A stretch of 64,000 bases of DNA from Paenibacillus qinlingensis (lineage in GTDB: Bacteria; Bacillota; Bacilli; Paenibacillales; NBRC-103111), in contig NZ_JABMKY010000013.1 of assembly GCF_013204845.1 (NCBI RefSeq), positions 157,557-221,556 of the forward strand, in the 5' to 3' direction. Position 1 is the first letter of the stretch; every line of letters starts with the position of its first letter. Positions 35,238 to 42,315 of the stretch are shown here, one piece after another. The notes under the pieces were generated by a model. The model worked only from the letters and a program-made list of their open reading frames with translations. It was not told where the DNA came from and made no database searches. A program made the translations under genes and the position numbers.

Positions 35238-37478
35238 ATGACGACCTATTTCAATGAACAAGAGAGTATACAAACTCGTGTAGGAAATGACCATAAACAA
35301 ACATTGAAAGTGCTGGCTGATCGCTACATTGGTGCGAATCCACCTGTACCCTTCGCATTTCGTGCCTTCAGTCGAGAGGGCGTTTTGCAAAATGAAAAAG
35401 GGATGTTTGATCTCGATCTGGGCCGTAGATTTCCTGAGGCAAAACCGGGTCAATTCTCCTATGCCTATGCCTTAGTGTGGAGTGATGGCGAACGCAATTT
35501 GGATGTATTGTTCAATTGCTTGGGTCCGATTCAGTTTTATTTCAATGATGAGCTGACGTATCGTTCAACGGTCATTGACGAGATTAAACCGGATGCCACT
35601 GTGAAGTTAAATCTGGACTTCGTCAAAGGCTGGAATCGTCTTTTTATCAAAGCGAAGCATACGGCTGCGGGTTTCGGCTGTTTATTCGGTTCCGATGAGG
35701 CAAAGGTACGCATTCTGAACGTACTAGCTCCGTTTGCAGAACGTAAAGGACAAGCGGGTTGGGTGTTTTCTGCGCCAGTGGACAACGATATTTTCGAGGG
35801 TCGCTCCTTACCGGATGCGATGTCCTCAGAGAAGAATAATGGGTTACGTTGGCTTCCCGTTCGTGAATGGGATGAGAATGAGCTCTCAATACCTGTCTGC
35901 GAGCGATTATTTGGGAGGCAGCTTGGTAAACAGGCTTATGCTTGGACGCAGCTGAACAATGTAAAACGGGGGAGAGAAACCTGCGTAATCAAGGGTATTT
36001 CTACTGGAGCGCTTACTGTTTGGCTGGAAGGCAAGGTAGTGGTAGATCTTACGGAGGCAGGCAACTTTGATGTCGAGGTGCCGCTTTCTTATGGTCAACA
36101 TCAGCTTCTCATTCGGAGTGTTTGTGGTAATAAGGGTTGGGATTTCGCGCTTGATGCTTCCATCGGTGATGAGGCTGTTCCTTTCGGTTTACCGAAGCAA
36201 GTTCATGGTGCTGCTGGCCCTTGGTTGTATCTAGGTCCTCTGTCTGCGAATGTCCCTTTATCTTATGAGGATTTGGTACAGACAGATCGTGTGTATTCGC
36301 TCGATGTGAATGCCGAAGAGAAAACCTATTGGCGCGTAGATCGTCCTGACACATGGATTCGCCCCTATTATGAGAATGCGATGTTGAGCAATAAATGGAC
36401 AGTTGGCAATGTGACCAATTATGGACGATGGGATTACCCGCTCGGCGTTACGATATATGGGCTGTTGCAAACAGGACGCTTATTAGAGCGATCAGACATT
36501 ACCCAGTATGCCCTGGATCATGTTCAAAGCTGTACAGACATGTTCGCTTATTCGCTATGGGATCGTGAACAGTACGGGTTCCCAGCGATCAATCAACAAT
36601 TGGTTATGATGAAAATGTTGGACAACTGCGGTTCCTTTGGCTCCGCCATGTTGGAGGCGTATCAGGAAGATAAGGATCAGGGCTTCATGACCATTGCCAA
36701 TCGAGTCGCAGATTTCATTCTATATAGCTTAGAACGTAAGGAAGACGGGGCTTTTTATCGGATTTGTGCAGATGAGTATTCGGAAAATACGATGTGGGCA
36801 GATGATCTTTACATGAGCACACCGTTTCTGTGCCGTTACGCTCGGATCACAGGCGTATCGGATGCGCTTGATGAAGCCGCGAAGCAATTCTTGCTCTTCC
36901 GCAAGTACTTGTATATGCCGGAGGAACGCATAATGTCGCATGTGTTTGATTTTAAATATGGTATGGCGACGGGAATCCCATGGGGCCGTGGCAATGGTTG
37001 GACACTCTTTTCGTTAACAGAGGTGTTGGAAGCATTGCCAGCTTCACATGAAGCACGACTTGCGCTTGTGGAATTCTTTAATGAGCTATGCGGTGGATAT
37101 GCGGATCTCCAAGCGGATAGCGGCCTATGGCACCAGGTATTGAACGATACAGATGCGTATGAAGAAGCTTCGTGTACAGCGATGTTCGCTTATTCTTTTG
37201 CTCGTGGTGTTCGCTTTGGTTGGCTCAAGGAGCCTCAGCGGTTCATTGAAGCGGCATTAAAGGCGTGGGATGGTCTGACCTGTTTTGCGATTGATGCGCA
37301 AGGCAATGTGCACGGTGTATGCAGTGGATCGAGATATGCGTTTACAGCTGACTATTATAAAAAGGATCTCCTTACTGTCAAAAATGACAATCACGGCGTA
37401 GGCATTATGATGCTTGCTGGATCGGAAGTTGTGAAGTTGAACCAATGGCTGGCAGATCCGCTTGAGGCTGCGCAATGA
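35238..37478 (+). CDS. GH105-type unsaturated rhamnogalacturonyl hydrolase with extra N-terminal domain
   Basis: 746 residues; AAAGGAAG precedes the ATG. The C-terminal half (about 355-740) is the GH88/GH105 (alpha/alpha)6 barrel, which hydrates the double bond of unsaturated uronic acid ends left by polysaccharide lyases. Motifs seen are MWADDLYMSTPFLCRYA, where Asp522 corresponds to the catalytic Asp of YteR, the very typical GIPWGRGNGWTLFSL, and GLWHQVLNDTDAYEEASCTAMFAY. The first 350 residues form an additional beta-rich part not present in the 370-residue YteR/YesR enzymes. There is no signal peptide, so it is probably cytoplasmic. The stop overlaps the next start (ATGA). Confidence 0.85.
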   Translation: MTTYFNEQESIQTRVGNDHKQTLKVLADRYIGANPPVPFAFRAFSREGVLQNEKGMFDLDLGRRFPEAKPGQFSYAYALVWSDGERNLDVLFNCLGPIQFYFNDELTYRSTVIDEIKPDATVKLNLDFVKGWNRLFIKAKHTAAGFGCLFGSDEAKVRILNVLAPFAERKGQAGWVFSAPVDNDIFEGRSLPDAMSSEKNNGLRWLPVREWDENELSIPVCERLFGRQLGKQAYAWTQLNNVKRGRETCVIKGISTGALTVWLEGKVVVDLTEAGNFDVEVPLSYGQHQLLIRSVCGNKGWDFALDASIGDEAVPFGLPKQVHGAAGPWLYLGPLSANVPLSYEDLVQTDRVYSLDVNAEEKTYWRVDRPDTWIRPYYENAMLSNKWTVGNVTNYGRWDYPLGVTIYGLLQTGRLLERSDITQYALDHVQSCTDMFAYSLWDREQYGFPAINQQLVMMKMLDNCGSFGSAMLEAYQEDKDQGFMTIANRVADFILYSLERKEDGAFYRICADEYSENTMWADDLYMSTPFLCRYARITGVSDALDEAAKQFLLFRKYLYMPEERIMSHVFDFKYGMATGIPWGRGNGWTLFSLTEVLEALPASHEARLALVEFFNELCGGYADLQADSGLWHQVLNDTDAYEEASCTAMFAYSFARGVRFGWLKEPQRFIEAALKAWDGLTCFAIDAQGNVHGVCSGSRYAFTADYYKKDLLTVKNDNHGVGIMMLAGSEVVKLNQWLADPLEAAQ

Positions 37479-38236
37479 TAGATCCTACCGATAGTGTTTG
37501 GCAAATTAGTCATTTGGATTTAGTTATTCGCATGGTGTTAGCGGTCCTTCTAGGCGGTTTGATCGGTCTGGAAAGGGAATGGAACAATCATGCGGCAGGC
37601 TTTCGAACGCATATTCTAGTTTGCTTGGGTTCGGCGACTATTATGCTGCTATCGATCTATGGATTCTCTGAATTTGTGAATGAACCGAATGTTCGGATTG
37701 ATCCATCTAGGTTGGCTGCACAGGTTGTCAGCGGTATCGGGTTTCTAGGTGCTGGCGCTATTTTGCGAAACGGCAATGTCATTAAAGGCTTGACGACCGC
37801 TGCATCTGTGTGGCTGGTTGCGGCCATTGGTTTAAGCGTCGGGGCAGGCTTTATTACGGGGGCACTGGTTTGTACCTTTTTGGTCCTCATCAGTCTATAT
37901 GTCTTGAATAAGTTGGAGAAGCATATCATCAGGCACCGACGTACGCATGAAGTCGAAATTACGATTAATGAGCATCCCGGCTTCCTCAGCTCGTTAACCG
38001 CTCGTTTCGGGGAACAGGGCATACAAGTGATTCATCTCAAGATGATGCCTGAGAGTGCCCCTTCACCTCTAGTAGGGAAAGGATCTGATGGAGAAAACCC
38101 AGTCATGCATTTGGTTTTTAGCTTGCGTTGTCCGAAGCATGAGAAATTGATTGCGGCCTATGAGCAAATATGTGCACTGGATATCGTTGTCAGCATGGAA
38201 GCCTCCAACTTCGTCTTTCATAAACAAGTGGCTTAG
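37475..38236 (+). CDS. MgtC/SapB family membrane protein
   Basis: 253 residues. The N-terminal half has four to five membrane helices with the MgtC signature VLLGGLIGLEREWNNHAAGFRTHILVC (written in two parts: VLLGGLIGLERE, then AAGFRTHILVCLG) and VSGIGFLGAGAIL. The C-terminal 100 residues are a cytosolic ACT-like domain (HEVEITINEHPGFLSSLTARFG). MgtC proteins modulate membrane ATPase or magnesium homeostasis; some homologues are only annotated by family. The 4-bp overlap with the GH105 gene makes it translationally coupled to glycan breakdown, an unusual partner. It is followed by a strong terminator. Confidence 0.88.
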   Translation: MIDPTDSVWQISHLDLVIRMVLAVLLGGLIGLEREWNNHAAGFRTHILVCLGSATIMLLSIYGFSEFVNEPNVRIDPSRLAAQVVSGIGFLGAGAILRNGNVIKGLTTAASVWLVAAIGLSVGAGFITGALVCTFLVLISLYVLNKLEKHIIRHRRTHEVEITINEHPGFLSSLTARFGEQGIQVIHLKMMPESAPSPLVGKGSDGENPVMHLVFSLRCPKHEKLIAAYEQICALDIVVSMEASNFVFHKQVA

Positions 38237-38323
38237 GGAAATGATGAGCTTGCGAAAATAAGGAGTATGAGACTACGTGTACGAGTGGGCAGGTAATAAG
38301 TGATTGGTAATAAGTACAGGAGA

Positions 38324-38357
38324 AGCCAAGAGATGGACAGCCATCTCTTGGCTATTT
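38324..38357 (+). terminator. Terminator after the glycan/mgtC operon
   Basis: Perfect 13-bp stem AGCCAAGAGATGG (38324-38336) with CCATCTCTTGGCT (38341-38353), 4-nt loop, then ATTTATG. The weak T tract makes efficiency uncertain. Confidence 0.75.
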
Positions 38358-38373
38358 ATGATTTCGCAGGGCA

Positions 38374-38559
38374 TTAGTCCGATATTTCCGAACTAAAACG
38401 ATGACTACGAGTAAAAAAGTACCATTAGTCCGATTCTGTCGAACTAATTAGCTGTTTTGCTCGTGTGAAGGTTGTTTGAGGCGTTTTAGTTGGGCTTTTT
38501 CGGACTAATTTAAGTTTAGTTATGGGGAAAGTGTGATTAATTCGATAATATCGGACTAA
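38374..38559. repeat. Tetra-palindrome element, copy 1 (TTAGTCCGA arm class)
   Basis: Four 23-bp quasi-palindromes at 38374-38396, 38425-38447, 38486-38508 and 38537-38559, each 9-bp arm + 5 + 9-bp arm. Left arms of units 1 and 2 are TTAGTCCGA; right arms of units 3 and 4 are TCGGACTAA, its reverse complement, so the whole element also has dyad symmetry. Opposite arms are variants (CCGAACTAA, TCGAACTAA, TTAGTTGGG, TTAATTCGA). Spacers are 28, 38 and 28 bp. It starts 16 bp after the preceding terminator, in a 637-bp gap without genes. Confidence 0.85.
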
Positions 38560-38589
38560 TAGGTGTGCCGGAGGAGAGAGTGTCCGAAT

Positions 38590-38669
38590 TAAGTCGATTT
38601 AATCGACTTACGCGAGCCTGAAAGCGCCGCCCGAAGGCTGTTAGTCGAAACAATTGACGCACGCGAGCC
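38590..38669. repeat. Related palindrome pair with repeated flank
   Basis: A 21-bp palindrome at 38590-38610 (TAAGTCGAT, 3 bp, ATCGACTTA) and a degenerate one at 38641-38661 (TTAGTCGAA, 3 bp, ATTGACGCA) start 51 bp apart, the same step as inside the tetra-palindrome elements. Both continue into CGCGAGCC. The region 38670-38873 holds no gene; a TATAAT at 38831-38836 may serve the chromate transporter genes. Confidence 0.55.
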
Positions 38670-38873
38670 CATCCAGCTATCTCTCCCATCATATTTACTT
38701 AAAATCAGATTGGATTAAACTGAGTGAAACGATCGGATTAAAGGAATTAAATTCGCGTGAATACCGTTGGTTAATTTTCGGATCTCCCTGTAAACTCAAA
38801 TTGTTTATTCCATTTTGGAGTTAAGTGGGGTATAATTGAGTTACCATACAAATGGGCTAAAGGAGGAATCCAT

Positions 38874-39521
38874 ATGCGAAAGCATCACTTACATCTTTGT
38901 TTGGATATATTCTGGACATTTCTCAAGATCGGACCTTCCACGTTTGGCGGGGGTTATGCAATGATTCCCGTTATTGAAAGGGAAGTGGTAGAAAAGCGAG
39001 AATGGATCAAACAAGACGAGATATCCAATATCATATCCATAGCAGGTTCTGCGCCTGGCGGGATCGGTATTAATGCATCGGCATTTATTGGCTATCGAAT
39101 GGCGGGTATACCTGGTGCAGCGGCAGCCGTCATCGGCATCGCTTTACCAACATTTCTAATTGCGTTAACACTTAGCATTTTCTTGGTTTTCATGCAGGCC
39201 GATCCGAAAGTCGTGGCCGCGTTCAAAGGCATTCATGGAGCAATCATTGGACTCATCGTGTTAGCGGCATACAATATGGCTCGTTCGGCCATTTTTGATA
39301 AAACTACGTTAGTTACAGCGATCGGCACGGTAGCTATTCTGTTGCTGCTTCCTATCAATCCGCTCTTCATGATTCTCATCGGCTTGTTTATTGGTTTCAT
39401 TTTTGTCAAAGTGAAAGAAACGTTCGGTTTCCAAATTAGCTTAGAAAAAGGTAAAGAACCTGTACACACCTCCTACAATGGCTACACCTACTACGATTAT
39501 TATATCGCGGATGGGATATGA
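38874..39521 (+). CDS. Chromate transporter family protein, N-terminal half-size subunit
   Basis: 215-residue membrane protein with one CHR domain. AAAGGAGGAAT precedes the ATG. The motif FLKIGPSTFGGGYAMIPVIEREVVE and SAPGGIGINASAFIGYRMAG identify the ChrA family, which carries chromate out of the cell in some members. It forms a pair with the next gene, like the short two-gene CHR systems of bacilli (YwrB/YwrA). The C-terminal tail (YNGYTYYDYYIADGI) is tyrosine-rich and unusual. The real substrate is uncertain. Confidence 0.88.
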   Translation: MRKHHLHLCLDIFWTFLKIGPSTFGGGYAMIPVIEREVVEKREWIKQDEISNIISIAGSAPGGIGINASAFIGYRMAGIPGAAAAVIGIALPTFLIALTLSIFLVFMQADPKVVAAFKGIHGAIIGLIVLAAYNMARSAIFDKTTLVTAIGTVAILLLLPINPLFMILIGLFIGFIFVKVKETFGFQISLEKGKEPVHTSYNGYTYYDYYIADGI

Positions 39522-39538
39522 GAAAGGTGGCGATGTAG

Positions 39539-40078
39539 ATGGTGTTATGGGAGCTTTTTATTACCTTTTTGAAAATAGGATTCATGTCATTCGGCGGCGG
39601 CTATGCGATGATCCCGATCATTCAGCATGAGGTAGAGCAGCATAATTGGATGACAACAGAGCATTTTGCTCAGAGTGTGGCTGCGGCAGGGATGGCGCCT
39701 GGGCCGATTGCAACGAATACAGCAACAATCATTGGTTACAAAGCAGATGGCATACTTGGTGCTATTATTGCAACGATTGGTATAGTATTACCCTCTCTGA
39801 TTATTGTCATTATTATTTCTTCATTCTTTTATAAAATAGTTCAAAGTCGAGCAGTGCATACGACCTTTTATGGGTTGAGACCGATTGTAACAGGATTAAT
39901 CGTCTATGCAGCCATTCATTTTGGTTTCCCGGACCGAACACAACAACTATTTTCGTGGGAAGTACTCATCACTATTGGCATCGCGGCGGGCGTGTTTATC
40001 GTTGTCCATAAGTACAAATGGCATCCACTTGCAACCATTGTATTGTCGGCACTCGTCGGAATTGCTATATTTAGTTAA
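39539..40078 (+). CDS. Chromate transporter family protein, C-terminal half-size subunit
   Basis: 179-residue membrane protein, second CHR half. Motifs are FLKIGFMSFGGGYAMIPIIQHEVEQ and AGMAPGPIATNTATIIGYKADG. AAAGGTGG lies 8 bp before the ATG and 17 bp separate it from its partner. The two halves together match the length of one long-chain ChrA. It is followed 41 bp later by the formylglycine-generating enzyme gene, which shares the direction and may share the transcript. Confidence 0.88.
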   Translation: MVLWELFITFLKIGFMSFGGGYAMIPIIQHEVEQHNWMTTEHFAQSVAAAGMAPGPIATNTATIIGYKADGILGAIIATIGIVLPSLIIVIIISSFFYKIVQSRAVHTTFYGLRPIVTGLIVYAAIHFGFPDRTQQLFSWEVLITIGIAAGVFIVVHKYKWHPLATIVLSALVGIAIFS

Positions 40079-40119
40079 TAGCAGGCAACTGATAGAAAGA
40101 AAGTGAGAGGACGACAGTT

Positions 40120-41094
40120 ATGGAAACGAATAAACCAACTTGCTGTTCAGCCAGCCGTGCGTCATCCGATCAACCATCGGCACATTCGGAAGCGTTCATT
40201 TCAGTTGAGATACCAGATGCAGCTGGCCCAATTGGCAAAGAAGGTATGGCGCTCATTCCTAGTGGGAAATTTTTAATGGGAACGGATGACCGTGAAGGTT
40301 TCCCTGCGGATGGCGAAGGGCCGGTACGCGAGATTAACGTAAAGTCCTTCTACATAGACACTTGTGCGGTAACGAATGCTGATTTTAAGCAATTTGTTGA
40401 TGCGACGAATTACAAAACAGAGGCTGAATCCTTTGGCTGGTCATTTGTTTTTCATTTATTTGTGTCCGAAGCAACGGCAGCACATGTGCAGAATAAAGTA
40501 CAGCAAACCCCATGGTGGTGGGTGGTTGAGGGTGCAGATTGGCTGCATCCCGAAGGTCCTGACTCCCATGTAGAAGATCGCTGGGATCACCCGGTTATCC
40601 ATGTTTCATGGAGCGATGCGATGGCTTATTGCAAATGGGCAGGCAAACGACTGCCATCAGAAGCCGAATGGGAATTTGCCGCTCGTGGTGGACTAGTCCA
40701 GAAGCGATATCCTTGGGGAGACGAGCTTAAGCCAGGCGGAAAACATATGTGTAACATTTGGCAAGGGAAGTTTCCTGACAAAAACAATCAAAGTGACGGC
40801 TACGCTGGCACGGCACCTGTCAAAGCATTCGAGCCAAATGCATATGGCTTGTATAACGTGGCAGGCAACGTGTGGGAGTGGTGCTCCGACTGGTTCAGCC
40901 CGAACTATCACGTGAAGGGCAAAAGGGACAACCCTGTCGGCCCTCCCTCCGGAGACACGCGAGTACTTCGTGGCGGCTCATACCTGTGCCACCGTTCATA
41001 CTGCAATCGCTATCGTGTTGCAGCACGCAGTAAAAATACGCCTGACAGCTCAACAGGCAACATCGGTTTTCGATGCGCGGCGGATGCCAAGTAG
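40120..41094 (+). CDS. Formylglycine-generating enzyme (SUMF1-type)
   Basis: 324-residue copper-dependent oxidase that turns a cysteine in a CxPxR motif of sulfatases into C-alpha-formylglycine. The C-terminus carries the true FGE signature RGGSYLCHRSYCNRYR with Cys290 and Cys295, followed by SKNTPDSSTGNIGFRCAA, closely like the human enzyme; general FGE-fold proteins lack both cysteines. Other family blocks are GMALIPSGKFLMGTDD, VTNADFKQFV, HVSWSDAMAYCKWAGKRLP and GNVWEWCSDW. There is no signal peptide. No sulfatase is encoded in the window, so its client lies elsewhere. Confidence 0.92.
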   Translation: METNKPTCCSASRASSDQPSAHSEAFISVEIPDAAGPIGKEGMALIPSGKFLMGTDDREGFPADGEGPVREINVKSFYIDTCAVTNADFKQFVDATNYKTEAESFGWSFVFHLFVSEATAAHVQNKVQQTPWWWVVEGADWLHPEGPDSHVEDRWDHPVIHVSWSDAMAYCKWAGKRLPSEAEWEFAARGGLVQKRYPWGDELKPGGKHMCNIWQGKFPDKNNQSDGYAGTAPVKAFEPNAYGLYNVAGNVWEWCSDWFSPNYHVKGKRDNPVGPPSGDTRVLRGGSYLCHRSYCNRYRVAARSKNTPDSSTGNIGFRCAADAK

Positions 41095-41102
41095 TAGAAC
41101 TG

Positions 41103-41140
41103 AAAAGCCACCTTCTCCATTGCGGAATAGGTGGCTTTTT
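41103..41140 (+). terminator. Terminator after the formylglycine-generating enzyme gene
   Basis: AAAAGCCACC (41103-41112) pairs perfectly with GGTGGCTTTT (41130-41139), followed by T. The A run on the left makes it usable in both directions, serving the convergent modB side as well. Confidence 0.8.
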
Positions 41141-41174
41141 GCCGTGTGTGTGCGGTGGTGAGGATGGGGAAAGA

Positions 41175-41361
41175 TTAACTGTAAAAAGTACATCTAATAT
41201 CCTGAGAAATCGATTGGAATTTGAATTTGATAGAAAAAGTACATCTATTTTATACAAAAATACTGATTTTACAGAATTACCTTGAAATCAGATGCATATT
41301 TTCCATTTATTTCAATGAAATCAGCTAATTTGGCGGAAATAGATGGAGTTTTTCCATCTAT
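41175..41361. repeat. Tetra-palindrome element, copy 2
   Basis: Units at 41175-41197 (TTAACTGTA / TACATCTAA), 41226-41248 (TTTGATAGA / TACATCTAT, degenerate), 41288-41310 (TCAGATGCA / TCCATTTAT) and 41339-41361 (ATAGATGGA / TCCATCTAT, perfect). Spacers are 28, 39 and 28 bp; total 187 bp. It sits between convergent genes, downstream of the terminator at 41103. The fourth unit begins a tandem array. Confidence 0.85.
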
Positions 41362-41636
41362 TTGAGCGGTAGGCGGTGAAGTGATTGGTTGAGTGTTAAG
41401 CGAGCTGATGGCCGAAATAGATGGAGTATTTCCATCTATTCGAGCGGTAGGCGGTGAAGTGATTGGTTGAGTGTTAAGCGAGCTGATGGCCGAAATAGAT
41501 GGAGTATTTCCATCTATTCGAGCGGTTGGCGCTGAAGTGATCGGTTGAGTGTTAAGCGAGCTGACGTCCGAAATAGATGGAGTATTTCCATCTATTCGAG
41601 CGGTTGGCGCTGAAGTGAACGGTCGAGTACTATGCG
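41339..41636. repeat. 78-bp tandem array built on the last palindrome of copy 2
   Basis: The perfect palindrome ATAGATGGA-N5-TCCATCTAT recurs at 41339, 41417, 41495 and 41573, an exact 78-bp period, with a conserved 55-bp spacer (containing GCGGTGAAGTGATTGGTTGA in the first two copies). The fourth unit is partial and homology stops at 41636, directly before the modB stop codon. Because 78 is a multiple of three, a reverse frame stays open through the array, but it has no start signal of its own. Confidence 0.85.
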
Positions 41637-42314
41637 TCACGCCTCCCCCCGACTTCTTCGATTCGCCAGCAGCAAGAAGCCGAATGAAATGGCAATGATC
41701 GCACCGGCCCAGCACCAAGCGAGCGTGTGATTGCCCGCCTCGACCGCGATGTAGATGGCGGTGGGCAAGGTCTGGGTGCGATGCGGAATATTGCCCGCGA
41801 TCATCAAAGTGGCGCCGAATTCGCCGAGTCCACGTGCGAAGCCGAGAATGTACGCCGAGCGGACCGAGCGCCACGCAAGTGGCAGGGTGATGTACCATAG
41901 CACCTGCCACTCGTTAGCTCCCGCGGATCGCGCGGCGTTCTCCAGGTCGGCCTTGACCGAGGCGAAGCCGGTCTTCATCGTTTGATAAACAAGGGGGAAA
42001 GCGACGACGATCGAAGCGATCACGGCCGCCCCCCAAGTAAAAATAATCGATTGGTGGAACAGAGTGTCCATCACTGTGCCGATCCAACTCTTCTTGCCGA
42101 GCATCACAAGCAGGATAAATCCAACTACCGTTGGCGGCAGCACCAACGGTAGCATAAAGGCAGTCTCGATCAAGGACTTCCCGCGGAAGTTCCGCCGAGT
42201 CATTTGCCATGCCGCATATCCGCCAAGCAACAGCACGAAGATGCTGGCAACCAAAGCGACTTTCAAGGATAGCAAGATGGGTGAAGCAAACTCACTCCAT
42301 GTAATATTGTCCAT
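41637..42314 (-). CDS. modB: Molybdate ABC transporter permease ModB
   Basis: 225-residue membrane permease of the molybdate importer. Helices are visible from VALVASIFVLLLGGYAAW onward. Family blocks include LPLVLPPTVVGFILLVMLG and the ATPase-contact loop ENAARSAGANEWQVLWYITLPLA, then GFARGLGEFGATLMIAGNI. It starts 1 bp after the modA stop. No modC ATPase gene follows: the stop codon abuts the 78-bp repeat array. The ATPase must come from elsewhere, as in the Bacillus YvgL/YvgM pair. Confidence 0.93.
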   Translation of the reverse strand: MDNITWSEFASPILLSLKVALVASIFVLLLGGYAAWQMTRRNFRGKSLIETAFMLPLVLPPTVVGFILLVMLGKKSWIGTVMDTLFHQSIIFTWGAAVIASIVVAFPLVYQTMKTGFASVKADLENAARSAGANEWQVLWYITLPLAWRSVRSAYILGFARGLGEFGATLMIAGNIPHRTQTLPTAIYIAVEAGNHTLAWCWAGAIIAISFGFLLLANRRSRGEA

Positions 42315-42315
42315 C

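Noticed and set aside
38374..38559. CRISPR-like array of 23-bp repeats with 28-39 bp spacers
   Set aside because: Only four imperfect repeats per locus, the same odd spacing at four separate loci, palindromes instead of directional repeats, no leader and no cas genes in the window.
41269..41910. Open minus-strand frame with a 26-residue repeat (PTARIDGNTPSIS) running from inside modB through the 78-bp array
   Set aside because: It begins inside modB in another frame, has no ribosome site, and exists because 78 is a multiple of three. ModB is complete in its own frame, so I treat the array as non-coding.
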